A stretch of 34,925 nt of DNA from Deltaproteobacteria bacterium. Lineage in GTDB: Bacteria > Desulfobacterota > Desulfomonilia > UBA1062. Both the position numbers and the translations under genes were made by a program. The stretch lies in contig JALNWY010000010.1 of the NCBI GenBank assembly GCA_023230665.1, positions 1-34,925 of the forward strand. The letters are read 5' to 3'. Positions 25,629-33,826 of the stretch are shown here, in pieces (within the stretch, counting starts at the first letter, position 1; each line of letters opens with the position of its first letter). The notes beneath the pieces were generated by a model that was given only the letters and a program-made list of their open reading frames with translations, was not told the origin of the DNA and made no database searches.

Positions 25629-26519
25629 TTAATCAATTAACTCGGATGTCGTGGAATGAAGAGATGTAGGCATATTAAGACTCTTGTCTATTGTCATAAC
25701 CTCTGATTTGATAATTAAAAAAGTTTCCGGGTCTACTATATAGTAGCCTTTTATCCTTAGATCTATAAATGGTGCACCATAAATATATAAAGAGGAACTG
25801 CAATCAAGTGTAGCAAGTATACACTTCGTGTTACCGAAGTAGCAGTAGCCTTCAACTATAACACCACAATCCTCCCATTCTAGTTCAATTATTTGGGAAA
25901 GATCTTCAATAGCCCTTTCTTTTAAGCCCTGATTTATCTTATTACTTATGGTGCGCTTTAAATCTTCCCTATCAATGTAATAAATTCCCAGTGCATCACC
26001 CGAGATTATAGTTTTATCTGATAAAGGTAATATTATACTAGACACAAGGGGTTGAACCGTTTCAATAAATGTCCCGATTGCTTCTTTTGGGAAATTATGC
26101 TCCTCCAAAGCTGGTGAACTCACTTCATGTTCTTTTACACGGCCAAGCTGATCGGTTAATAATCGCATATGTATTAGGGGTGTATGTGAATCAGAATAGT
26201 TGAGTTCTTTTGATGCCAATTTCATCAAATTGATTTCCCAAATCAAGGATTCTCCTAGTCTTTCAACAGTCGTCCTAGAATTTGTATTCGTTACGCATTT
26301 CTTGTTGAAAAATGTTTGGTCAGAGTAATCTTCAAATATTACGTGTGTTTTATAAGAACATGGTTTGTAAAACAGACTAATGGGTATAGTTATAGGTGTA
26401 ATGTATCCTTCGTATCTTGGTAAATCTCCTTCCTTCAAGGGTTGCTTTGGATAGGATGAGGTGCAACTTACTATGACTAGTAAATTCATTAGGATAAAAA
26501 GATCGTATAGTTTCTTCAT
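25629..26519 (-). CDS. AT-rich lipoprotein of unknown function (element cargo)
   Basis: A 296-residue protein with a signal peptide (MKKLYDLFILMNLLVIVSC) whose lipobox ends at Cys19, so it should be lipidated and exported. The mature part has several further cysteines (for example near residues 54, 75, 218, 226, 233, 239) that may form disulfides. I know no family. Its base composition is much more AT-rich than anything else in the window, and it sits alone between the structured block and the att site. This fits a recently acquired cargo gene. It could alter the cell surface, but that is inference. A possible GGAGGT lies upstream of its ATG. Confidence 0.75.
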   Translation of the reverse strand: MKKLYDLFILMNLLVIVSCTSSYPKQPLKEGDLPRYEGYITPITIPISLFYKPCSYKTHVIFEDYSDQTFFNKKCVTNTNSRTTVERLGESLIWEINLMKLASKELNYSDSHTPLIHMRLLTDQLGRVKEHEVSSPALEEHNFPKEAIGTFIETVQPLVSSIILPLSDKTIISGDALGIYYIDREDLKRTISNKINQGLKERAIEDLSQIIELEWEDCGVIVEGYCYFGNTKCILATLDCSSSLYIYGAPFIDLRIKGYYIVDPETFLIIKSEVMTIDKSLNMPTSLHSTTSELID

Positions 26520-26827
26520 CAGATACCTCCTAAATGTTCACATAAGAAGTTACAGAGTGAGTATAATCAATCATAAGCAAATAAACATAAATAATTTATC
26601 ATGTCAAAAATTAGACTAGGTATGACTGAGATAAATAATCCAAGGCATCTAAACATGGGCCATCTTCACATAAAAAAATGTAACCAAATCTGTAACTGCC
26701 ACGCCCAAACATCATCAAAAAAGACCTAAAATAACCAAACATACAGATTTGAGGGGATAATGGATTCATTACCTATAAAGCAAGGAGGGGACAGGGTTTG
26801 ATACCCTATCCCCTTGATATCCGGTAC
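26520..26827. other. AT-rich spacer with a hairpin near the right att site
   Basis: No gene is supported. GGGGACAGGGT (26787-26797) and ACCCTATCCCC (26803-26813) form an 11-bp stem with one mismatch and a 5-base loop. The left arm shares AGGGGAYAGGGTTT with 20151-20164, inside the inverted repeat before int. It might be an integrase or host-factor arm site, or a weak terminator. Confidence 0.4.
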
Positions 26828-26880
26828 GGACTTAGGATCCAGTGGAGCAATCCGTGGGGGTTCGAGTCCCTTCTCTCGCA
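26828..26880 (+). repeat. attR-like displaced 3' half of tRNA-Leu
   Basis: Repeats 18941-18993 with five substitutions, all in the variable arm. It starts in the anticodon arm and ends with the discriminator A, followed at once by CCA (26881-26883). The variable stem is GGA/TCC with a GCAA loop instead of GGG/CCC, so pairing is kept. This is most likely the original chromosomal 3' end pushed aside by integration. It lacks the 5' half and is not a functional tRNA gene. Confidence 0.88.
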
Positions 26881-26894
26881 CCAATAAAACATGG

Positions 26895-27008
26895 TTATTC
26901 TTCCCAGAACCGATACTCGCTCATGAATATCCTATCATTGCTCCCGTCATTCTGTCCCCGGACGACGACGGCGTTGCCGCTGCCATCCATGGCCACTGAG
27001 GCGCACAC
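26895..27008 (-). pseudogene. Remnant of a repeat (beta-propeller-like) protein
   Basis: A minus-strand frame of 37 codons reads ...SVAMDGSGNAVVVRGQNDG... and RIFMSEYRFWEE before a stop. The pattern VAMDGSGNAVVVW-x-Q-x-DG-x-N-x-RI is a known repeat style in large secreted propeller-like proteins of Deltaproteobacteria. Only one unit is left, with a stop just upstream and no ribosome binding site. It is probably a decayed gene end next to the att site. Confidence 0.4.
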
Positions 27009-27063
27009 CTATCCTCTCCCCCCGGGCTGATGTTTTTCGAATCGCTCCACCCCCCTTGCCCAG

Positions 27064-27091
27064 TTGATTAATTTATTTTCCACAGTATAAG
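27064..27091 (+). promoter_or_regulatory. Promoter of the ompA-like gene
   Basis: -35 TTGATT (27064-27069), a 16-base spacer and -10 TATAAG (27086-27091), in an AT-rich stretch. AGGAGG stands shortly before the ATG at 27138. Between the att repeat and this promoter nothing else is seen except the propeller remnant. Confidence 0.6.
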
Positions 27092-27137
27092 AGTATTGAA
27101 ATATTAAAGACTCTTTATTAAAAGACTAGGAGGTCAT

Positions 27138-28325
27138 ATGGAATTGATTCGGACAGTAAGGCCTGTGGCGGCGGTTGCATGCATTCTCTTTTTTCTGTAC
27201 GCGACCGCGGTATGTGCGGAAAACCGCACAGGGGCACTAACCGTGAGCCCGTTTTTCGGCAGAGTCCTTTTCGACAACGATCTCGATTACAACAATGATA
27301 CGATCGTAGGGCTGGGGCTCGGGTATCATCTTTCTCGAAACTTTGCGGCCGAGCTCTCCTATGGCCGTATCGATTCCACGCGCGATACTCCGGCCGGAAG
27401 GGTCGACGGCCCCGTCGATCTTTACCGTCTCGAGGGGCTCTATCATCTCGATGGCCTGTCGCCATGTGGAAAAACGGTCCCCTATCTTGCGGCGGGCCTG
27501 GGCATGATGTCCTTCGACAGCAGGCCCAGGGGCAGCGGCCGGGACAACGATTTCGCTTTAGACTACGGTATCGGACTCAAGTATTTCGTGAATCCTGACG
27601 TGGCTTTTCGTGCCGATGTCAGGCATGTGATGAACTTCAGGGGAGAGGGAGACACCTCGAATCACAACCTGCTCTACACGTTCGGCCTTGCACTGCTGTT
27701 CGGCGGCGAGAAAAAGGCCGTCGAACCCGGGGCCGCCCCCGTTCTCCCGGCTCCAGTCCCGGCCCCTCCTGCAGACAGCGACAGCGATGGCGATGGGGTG
27801 CCTGACAGCAGGGATGCGTGCCCGGATACACCCCGAGGCGTCGCCGTGGACCCTGATGGTTGTCCTGTAGACAGCGACGGCGACGGGGTGCCGGACTATC
27901 ACGATAGGTGTCCCGGAACACCGGCAGGGACCAAGGTGGACACCAGAGGATGTCCCGTACCGACACAGGCCGAGATTACGGAGCGGGGCACCTACAGCTT
28001 TGAGAGCATCTACTTCGACACCGGCAAATCCGCGATCAAGCCGGAGAGCCATCCGGTGCTCGACGGGGTGGCCAGGTACATGACAGCATATCCCGACATA
28101 AGGCTGGAAGTCCAGGGACATACGGACAACGTCGGCCCGGAGGAATTAAATCAGAGGCTCTCCGAAGCCCGGGCCAATGCGGTGAGATCGTATCTCATCG
28201 CCGCCGGCGTGGCTGGAGACAGGCTCACGGTACGGGGCTACGGCATGTCGATCCCTGTCGCCTCAAACGATACCGTGCAGGGGAGGGCGAAAAACAGGAG
28301 GATCGAGTTCGAGCCCATTGAATAA
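27138..28325 (+). CDS. OmpA-family outer-membrane protein with TSP3 repeats
   Basis: A 395-residue protein. The signal peptide ends near residue 27 (AVCA). Residues about 30-195 form an eight-strand beta-barrel pattern (LTVSPFFGRVLFDNDLDY to LLYTFGLALLFGG). A proline/alanine linker leads to two thrombospondin type 3 calcium-binding repeats (DSDGDGVPDSRDACPDTP and DSDGDGVPDYHDRCPGTP, about 215-275). The C-terminal OmpA domain has IYFDTGKSAIKPES and VQGHTDNVGPEELNQRLSEARA for peptidoglycan binding. It links outer membrane and wall, independently of Pal. It has its own promoter and terminator. Confidence 0.9.
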   Translation: MELIRTVRPVAAVACILFFLYATAVCAENRTGALTVSPFFGRVLFDNDLDYNNDTIVGLGLGYHLSRNFAAELSYGRIDSTRDTPAGRVDGPVDLYRLEGLYHLDGLSPCGKTVPYLAAGLGMMSFDSRPRGSGRDNDFALDYGIGLKYFVNPDVAFRADVRHVMNFRGEGDTSNHNLLYTFGLALLFGGEKKAVEPGAAPVLPAPVPAPPADSDSDGDGVPDSRDACPDTPRGVAVDPDGCPVDSDGDGVPDYHDRCPGTPAGTKVDTRGCPVPTQAEITERGTYSFESIYFDTGKSAIKPESHPVLDGVARYMTAYPDIRLEVQGHTDNVGPEELNQRLSEARANAVRSYLIAAGVAGDRLTVRGYGMSIPVASNDTVQGRAKNRRIEFEPIE

Positions 28326-28338
28326 CAATCATCTGCAG

Positions 28339-28396
28339 CCGGCCCCTGCTGAACCTTTCGCTGTCGCGGCAGGGACCGGGTTCTTCAACTTTTTTC
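28339..28396 (+). terminator. Terminator after the ompA-like gene
   Basis: CCGG-C-CCCTGC (28339-28349) pairs with GCAGGG-A-CCGG (28369-28379), and a T run lies at about 28390-28395 after a short spacer. The loop is rather long (19 bases). Confidence 0.55.
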
Positions 28397-28443
28397 GTTA
28401 ACACTGGTTCAACGTGTGACATTACAGGCAAAGGAGATGCAAT

Positions 28444-28884
28444 ATGCTTAAGGAATTCAAAGAATTTGCTATGAAGGGCAACGTGGTGGACATGGCAGTG
28501 GGCATTATCATCGGCGCTGCATTCGGTACGATTGTCAAATCACTTGTGGATGATGTCATCATGCCGCCCATTGGACTGCTGCTTGGCAACGTAGACTTTA
28601 CCGACCTCTTTCTCGTGATCAAGCAAGGCAGTGCCGCCGGTCCATATGCCACTCTGGCCCAGGCCAAAGCGGTTGCGGCGGTGACGCTGAACTACGGGCA
28701 GTTCATCAATGTGGTGGTTTCGTTCCTGATCGTGTCTTTTGCCGTGTTCTTTCTCGTCAAAGTAGTCAACGGATTCCGAAAGGCTGCCGAACCCAAGACC
28801 AAGGACTGTCCCTACTGTCTCTCCCCGATTCCCATCAAGGCGGTTCGCTGCGGTCACTGCACATCCGAGCTGCCCCAGAACTGA
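28444..28884 (+). CDS. mscL: MscL, large-conductance mechanosensitive channel with C-terminal zinc ribbon
   Basis: A 146-residue inner-membrane channel that opens under osmotic downshock. It begins MLKEFKEFAMKGNVVDMAVGIIIGAAFGTIV, the amphipathic helix and first transmembrane helix with its glycine/alanine packing motif. The second transmembrane helix is around 90-112 (NVVVSFLIVSFAVFFLVKVV). The tail carries CPYCLSPIPIKAVRCGHCTSE, a four-Cys zinc-ribbon-like end (C-x2-C...C-x2-C), which is absent from E. coli MscL but present in a subset of homologues. AAAGGAGATG precedes the ATG. Confidence 0.95.
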   Translation: MLKEFKEFAMKGNVVDMAVGIIIGAAFGTIVKSLVDDVIMPPIGLLLGNVDFTDLFLVIKQGSAAGPYATLAQAKAVAAVTLNYGQFINVVVSFLIVSFAVFFLVKVVNGFRKAAEPKTKDCPYCLSPIPIKAVRCGHCTSELPQN

Positions 28885-28888
28885 TTCA

Positions 28889-28903
28889 CCGGCAATTCGC
28901 CGG
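28889..28903 (+). terminator. Short hairpin after mscL
   Basis: CCGGC-AATTC-GCCGG directly after the stop codon. There is no T run, so termination is uncertain. A longer inverted pair, GTGCAGGAG (28910-28918) and CTCCTGCAC (29004-29012), follows in the rpsU upstream region, which holds no supported gene. Confidence 0.35.
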
Positions 28904-29035
28904 CGGGGCGTGCAGGAGCAGGTTCCAGAATCTGTCAGCGGGGAGGCGAGCCCGGGAGTGCTCACGTCATTCCGGGATTATTCTCTGAGGATTGGGGCGT
29001 CTTCTCCTGCACGTTCTCCTTCATCACATACTTTC

Positions 29036-29065
29036 TTGACATTCCATACGCTCTTCCTATATAGA
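29036..29065 (+). promoter_or_regulatory. Promoter of the rpsU-rpoD cluster
   Basis: -35 TTGACA (29036-29041) and -10 TATAGA (29060-29065) with an 18-base spacer; TATATA at 29058-29063 gives a 16-base spacer. It lies about 55 bases before rpsU. Confidence 0.65.
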
Positions 29066-29118
29066 TTCTATCTCTTGAAAAACCACTTTCACCACAGAGG
29101 GGGGGTGTACATAAACGA

Positions 29119-29322
29119 ATGCCTGGCATACGAGTTAGGGATACCGAGCCTTTTGAGGGCGCACTCAAACGCTTCAAAAAGCAGGTCGAAAAAGCGGGTG
29201 TTCTCTCAGAGGTTCGCAAGCGCGAATTCTACGAGAAGCCGAGCGTGAAGAAAAAGAGAAAAGCGATCGCTGCTCGCAAAAGAGCCTTAAAGAGAATGCA
29301 CAAGATGAGGTCATACTACTGA
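29119..29322 (+). CDS. rpsU: 30S ribosomal protein S21
   Basis: A 67-residue basic protein beginning MPGIRVRDTEPFEGALKRFK, followed by RREFYEKPS-like (KREFYEKPSVKKKRKAIAARKR). It is needed for base pairing between 16S rRNA and mRNA leaders at initiation. It opens the classic rpsU-dnaG-rpoD macromolecular synthesis cluster. The stop TGA overlaps the next ATG (TGATG). Confidence 0.96.
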   Translation: MPGIRVRDTEPFEGALKRFKKQVEKAGVLSEVRKREFYEKPSVKKKRKAIAARKRALKRMHKMRSYY

Positions 29323-29759
29323 TGCTTGTCGATACCATCAAGTCTGACTTGGGGAAAGCCATGAAGGCAGGAGAAAAACAGAAAGTCTCCTGCCTTCGTA
29401 TGATTATGTCTGCCTTCAAATACAAGCAGGTCGAGTTGAAGCACGAATTGAGCGAACAGGATCAGATCCAGATTCTGCGCACCCAGATGAAGCAGGTGAA
29501 CGAATCCCTCGATCAGTACAAGCAGGGCGGCAGAGAGGATCTTGCAGCCGCTGAGGAGCAGAACCTCGCCATCCTGAAGTCATACCTGCCCGAGCAGCTC
29601 AGCGACGAGGAGATTACGTCTGTTGCAAGGCGGATCATTTCCGAGACCTCTGCCACGAAAAAGGATTTCGGCCTGGTCATGAAAAAGACCATGGCAGAGG
29701 TGGGGGCTCAGGCTGACGGCAAAAAGGTGAACAGCATCGTTTCGCAGTTACTGCACTGA
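29322..29759 (+). CDS. yqeY: GatB/YqeY family protein
   Basis: A 145-residue protein beginning MLVDTIKSDLGKAMKAGEKQKVSCLRMIMSA. The C-terminal half (LPEQLSDEEITSVARRIISE, ADGKKVNSIVSQLL) matches the tail domain of GatB, the amidotransferase subunit that engages tRNA. Free-standing YqeY proteins have no fixed role but are often next to rpsU. The ATG overlaps the rpsU stop. Confidence 0.93.
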   Translation: MLVDTIKSDLGKAMKAGEKQKVSCLRMIMSAFKYKQVELKHELSEQDQIQILRTQMKQVNESLDQYKQGGREDLAAAEEQNLAILKSYLPEQLSDEEITSVARRIISETSATKKDFGLVMKKTMAEVGAQADGKKVNSIVSQLLH

Positions 29760-29787
29760 TTCCTTTTTTTAGATTCTGACAAACAAT

Positions 29788-29805
29788 ACCGGCTCGGCCG
29801 CCGGT
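29788..29805 (+). other. Hairpin in the mutS2 leader
   Basis: ACCGGC (29788-29793) pairs with GCCGGT (29800-29805) around TCGGCC, 14 bases before the mutS2 ATG. mutS2 has no clear Shine-Dalgarno sequence, so this stem may affect its translation. The T run at 29764-29770 precedes rather than follows it. Confidence 0.3.
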
Positions 29806-29819
29806 GTACCTGTGTGCTC

Positions 29820-32087
29820 ATGGAAGAGGATCTGCTCGAGTTTTCCGCGCTGAAAAGCTACATCCGGTCGTTCGTGGCGTCCGACATGGGGTCCAGCGCC
29901 GCGGACAAGCTGGGTCCGCTCGACTCCTGGGTCGAGGTGCGCGGGCGATGGGCCCTGCTCGGCGAGATGATCTCCCTGGTGATGTCAGGGGAAGAGACCG
30001 GCTTTTCCGCGGTCCCTGATATCAGGGAGCTTCTGGATATTCATGAGGGCGTCATACTCGAGGGCAAGGATATCGTCATGGTGGCAGGGGTGATCACTGA
30101 TACTAATCGCGTCAAGCACAACATGGAAAAGGCGGGGAGCGCCCTGGCCTCTCTGGCCGCATTCATGGAGCCTCTGGAGGACATCCCCTTCGAGATCAAC
30201 TCCACGCTCCTTCCCACCGGGGAGATCTCGGATTCCGCGAGCCCTGTCTTACGGAGACTCCGCAAGCAGGCGCGGACGCTGAGGGCGGCCATCCTTGAAA
30301 AACTCTCGAATATCATGGACGGCCTGAAGAAGCAGGCCATGGTCATGGAAGACCTGGTCACGGTCCGCAACGAGCGGTATGTGATCCCCTTGAGGCACGA
30401 CTACGGCAGCCATATCAAGGGCATCACCCACGACTATTCCCGCAGCAACAAGACCGCCTATGTAGAGCCCCTGGCAGTGGTGGACGAGAACAACACCCTC
30501 AATCAGATACGATCCGACATCAAAGAAGAGGAGATCGGGATCTTAAGGGACCTGACCTCGCTGATCCTCGCGCACGGCGCGGCCATCCGGGAAAACCTCG
30601 AGACATACGGCCGGCTCGATCTGATCCATGCGAGCGCCTGCTGGGCAATCAAACACAATGCCGTCATTCCGGGGCTCTCCAGGGAAGGGATCGAGATCGA
30701 GGGCGCGCGGCACCCCGTGCTCCTTAACCGGCTGGGGAGGAATCGGACCGTGCCGCTCGACATCCGGATGCCCGGCGACAAGGACTGCCTCATCATCTCA
30801 GGTCCGAACGCGGGCGGCAAGACCGTGGCCCTCAAGACGCTGGGGCTTCTGATGCTCATGGCAAAGAGCGGACTTGCCATTCCGGCAAAGGAAAACTCCG
30901 TGATCTATCCGGTGGGCACGATCTGGGTGGAGATGGACACGAACCAGGACATTCAGCACGGCCTGTCGTCGTTTACGGCCCATGCGCTCTCGCTCAAAAA
31001 GATCTATGAAGGGCTCGCCGAAGGGGACCTCGTGCTCCTGGACGAGCCGGGCACAGGCACCGATCCCGCGCAGGGGGCGGCCATTGCGGTGAGCTGCATC
31101 GATGCATACCGGAAGAAAGGGGCACGGGTGGTCGTGACCTCGCACGCGGACCTGATCAAGCTCTACGGGCTCTCCAGCCAGGGAGTGGAAAACGCTGCCA
31201 CCGCCTTCGACGACACCGGACACAGGCCGCTGTATTGCCTCCAGTACGGTGTGATCGGCCAGAGCAGGGCCTTCGACATCCTCACCTCCATCGACTTCCC
31301 CCAGGAGATTCTGCGCGAGGCTGAAGGAATTGCATCCCGCGAGGGCAGCTCAGCACTGGCAAAGGCCATGGAGGACATGGCCAATACCGCCTCGCTGAAA
31401 GAACAGGCGGCCCGCGAGGCCGAGCAGGCGGCAATCTTCAGGGAAAAAGCCGAGCAGGCCTATCAGGAGATGGAGCGCGAGAAGGTCGAGCTCTCGCTCA
31501 GGTACAGGCGGATTATGGAGCAGGTGAAAGAGCTCTCCCGCAAACCCCAGCCCAAAGAGCGGATCGAGCGGGTCCGGGCATCGGATGAGGCCAGAGAGAT
31601 CGAGGCTGTGCTTCAAAACGTGGAGCCTGCCCGGGTGCTCGAGGTGCAGCCCGGTTCCTCGGTCATCCTCAAGGGGACCGGTGCCAGGGGCAGGGTGGTG
31701 GATGTCTCCCGCGATCAGGCCCAGGTGCTCATGGGAGACAAGCGTCTGAAGGTGAATCTGGATCAGGTCGAGCCGACCGGGCCCGATGAAGAGGGGAAGC
31801 GTGAGCGGGTGCGGGTGAGATCACAGGTGTCTTCCGGGTATGTATTTCCGGTAAAGGTCGTGGGCATGCGGGTGGACGAGGCCCTGCCAATCGTCGAGAA
31901 GGCAGTGGATCAGGCCCTCATATCGGGCCAGCCGCAGATCGAGATCATCCACGGCTCAGGCACGGGCCGGTTGAAGAGCGCTATCCGGGCATATTTGAAA
32001 GGACTTGGCGTTGTGAAGGGAATATCCGACAGCCCCATGAGCGAAGGGGGCGGGAACAAAACCATTGTCATGTTTGAAGCAGGCTGA
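29820..32087 (+). CDS. mutS2: MutS2, endonuclease/ribosome-rescue ATPase with Smr domain
   Basis: A 755-residue protein. MutS core and clamp regions come first, then the ATPase with Walker A GPNAGGKT (328-335), Walker B VLLDEPGTGTDP and TSHADLIKLY. A long coiled coil follows (about 515-600), then a KOW-like linker, and a C-terminal Smr nuclease domain with IHGSGTGRLKSAIRAYL. It lacks the mismatch-recognition domain of MutS. Family roles are suppression of recombination and rescue of collided ribosomes. I chose ATG 29820; a GTG two codons earlier is possible. Its stop overlaps the dnaG start (TGATG). Confidence 0.94.
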   Translation: MEEDLLEFSALKSYIRSFVASDMGSSAADKLGPLDSWVEVRGRWALLGEMISLVMSGEETGFSAVPDIRELLDIHEGVILEGKDIVMVAGVITDTNRVKHNMEKAGSALASLAAFMEPLEDIPFEINSTLLPTGEISDSASPVLRRLRKQARTLRAAILEKLSNIMDGLKKQAMVMEDLVTVRNERYVIPLRHDYGSHIKGITHDYSRSNKTAYVEPLAVVDENNTLNQIRSDIKEEEIGILRDLTSLILAHGAAIRENLETYGRLDLIHASACWAIKHNAVIPGLSREGIEIEGARHPVLLNRLGRNRTVPLDIRMPGDKDCLIISGPNAGGKTVALKTLGLLMLMAKSGLAIPAKENSVIYPVGTIWVEMDTNQDIQHGLSSFTAHALSLKKIYEGLAEGDLVLLDEPGTGTDPAQGAAIAVSCIDAYRKKGARVVVTSHADLIKLYGLSSQGVENAATAFDDTGHRPLYCLQYGVIGQSRAFDILTSIDFPQEILREAEGIASREGSSALAKAMEDMANTASLKEQAAREAEQAAIFREKAEQAYQEMEREKVELSLRYRRIMEQVKELSRKPQPKERIERVRASDEAREIEAVLQNVEPARVLEVQPGSSVILKGTGARGRVVDVSRDQAQVLMGDKRLKVNLDQVEPTGPDEEGKRERVRVRSQVSSGYVFPVKVVGMRVDEALPIVEKAVDQALISGQPQIEIIHGSGTGRLKSAIRAYLKGLGVVKGISDSPMSEGGGNKTIVMFEAG

Positions 32088-33826
32088 TGGACAGGGTTGA
32101 TGTTGAAAAGATAAAGGGCTCCATCGACATTGTCCCGGTGATCTCAGGGTATGTGAACCTGAAGAAAAGGGGGCGAACGTACGTGGGCTTGTGTCCGTTC
32201 CATACCGAGAAGACACCCTCGTTCCATGTCGACTCCGCGAGGCAGACCTACAAGTGCTTCGGGTGCGGCAAGGGAGGCGATGTCTTCAGCTTTCTCATGG
32301 AGATCAAGGGCATAAGCTTTCCGGAAGCACTCCAGGAGCTGGCCGGGCAGGCCGGCGTCACGCTTGAGAAACCGGGCAGGCGGCAGAGCTCGGAGAAGAG
32401 AAAGCTCTACGAGGCCAATCGTCTGGCCCTCACGTTCTACCGCGACATGCTGCGCTCCTCGCAGGGCCAGGGCGCCATGTCGTACCTGAAGGAGCGGGAG
32501 CTGTCGCAGGAGACCATCGACGCCTTCGAGCTGGGCTATGCCCCGGACTCGTGGGACTCCCTGCTCCGGCTCTTCAGGTCCCGGGGCGTCCCGCCCGAGG
32601 TGGGGGCCAGGTGCGGGCTCTTCATCGAGCGGGACTCGGGCGGGCATTATGACCGGTTCCGCAACCGGGTCATCTTCCCCATCCGGGACATCTCATCTGA
32701 GGTGATCGGGTTCGGTGCCCGGATACTCGGCCCAGGAGAGCCCAAGTATCTCAACACCCCCGAGTCGGCCATATTCAAGAAGCGCAAGGTCCTCTACAAT
32801 CTCCACCGGGTCAAGGGACTGCTCAGGAACACCGGCGCGGTGGTGGTGGAGGGCTATATGGACGTGGTCTCTCTGAGCAATGCAGGGTTTCATGAGGCAG
32901 TGGCCACCCTGGGCACCGCGCTGAGCGAGGACCATGTTCAGCTCCTGAGCAGGTTTACCGACAAGGTCAATCTGGTGTTCGACGGCGACGCCGCAGGCAG
33001 GAATGCCATGGTGCGCGCCGTGGAGCCGTTTCTCGGCTTTGATCTCGTGCCCCGGGCAGTGCTGCTGCCCGATGGAAAAGACCCGGACGATGTCGCGCGG
33101 ACCGACAGGGAATTGTGGGGCGAGCTGCTGGCCGGGGCCCCGTCGCTGTGGGATTTCATTTTTGATGAATCCTTTTCCACTCGTGATACATCGAAACTTG
33201 AAGATAAAAAGAGCCTTATGAAGGAACTTGTTCCCGTCATCTCCGGCGTACGGGACCCGCTTTTCCGGGAGATCCTGGCGCAGAGATTGTCTTTGAGGCT
33301 TGGTGTCTCCCAGGAAGTCGTTGTCCGGGAGATGAAACAGGGGCGTGGTGACGGGAGACCCGCGGCCCCTTCCCGGAGCACGCCTGGTGAGCGCCGGCCG
33401 GTGGAAGAAATCATGATGCGGCTCATGCTTTTCGATGACCGTGCGATAAGAATGGTAAAGCTGCTTGGCTTTGCAGGGGAGTTCAGAGACAACGATCTTT
33501 CCGCGCTTGTCCGATACCTGATGGATCACGGCAAAGAGGGACTGGATGCGCCAGAGTGTCCGGACCGCATCAGGTATGTGGCTTCCCGCATCATGGCTGA
33601 CGGCGAATTTCCCGGAGACCCGACCAAGGCCCTGATCGACATGGGCTGCCGGTTCAAAAGCCGGACCATCGACGCGGACATACAGAGGATACAGCACGAG
33701 CTGATTCAGGCTGAGGAAAACAGCGACCGGGCAAAGAGAAACAGTCTGCTCGTGGAGCGTCAGAACAAAGCCAACGAGAGAAAACACATACGAGCGTATG
33801 TGATGGAGGTGCTACAGAGGATATGA
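32087..33826 (+). CDS. dnaG: DnaG, replicative primase
   Basis: A 579-residue primase. The N-terminal zinc-binding domain has CPFHTEKTPSFHV and CFGCGKGGDVFSFLM. The polymerase core with the TOPRIM fold contains VVVEGYMDVVSLSNAG and VFDGDAAGRNA, the metal-binding acidic residues. The C-terminal helicase-binding region follows from about 430. It makes RNA primers at the chromosomal fork and is distinct from the element primase at 21944-24451. Stop and rpoD start overlap (ATGA). Confidence 0.97.
   Translation: MDRVDVEKIKGSIDIVPVISGYVNLKKRGRTYVGLCPFHTEKTPSFHVDSARQTYKCFGCGKGGDVFSFLMEIKGISFPEALQELAGQAGVTLEKPGRRQSSEKRKLYEANRLALTFYRDMLRSSQGQGAMSYLKERELSQETIDAFELGYAPDSWDSLLRLFRSRGVPPEVGARCGLFIERDSGGHYDRFRNRVIFPIRDISSEVIGFGARILGPGEPKYLNTPESAIFKKRKVLYNLHRVKGLLRNTGAVVVEGYMDVVSLSNAGFHEAVATLGTALSEDHVQLLSRFTDKVNLVFDGDAAGRNAMVRAVEPFLGFDLVPRAVLLPDGKDPDDVARTDRELWGELLAGAPSLWDFIFDESFSTRDTSKLEDKKSLMKELVPVISGVRDPLFREILAQRLSLRLGVSQEVVVREMKQGRGDGRPAAPSRSTPGERRPVEEIMMRLMLFDDRAIRMVKLLGFAGEFRDNDLSALVRYLMDHGKEGLDAPECPDRIRYVASRIMADGEFPGDPTKALIDMGCRFKSRTIDADIQRIQHELIQAEENSDRAKRNSLLVERQNKANERKHIRAYVMEVLQRI

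Larger units (their letters stand above)
18941..26880. mobile_element. Integrated satellite-like element of about 7.9 kb in tRNA-Leu
   Basis: Boundaries are the direct repeats of the tRNA-Leu 3' half (18941-18993 and 26828-26880). All recognised replication and integration genes lie on the minus strand between 25054 and 18994 and are tightly packed. Content is a tyrosine integrase, two HTH/Xis-like proteins, a primase-DUF3987 fusion, a double Cys-cluster protein and several small unknowns. No capsid, tail, terminase, relaxase or type IV secretion genes are present. This points to a phage satellite or a minimal integrative element that borrows a helper. Base composition is lower in GC than the flanks, and the right third is very AT-rich. 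Confidence 0.85.
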
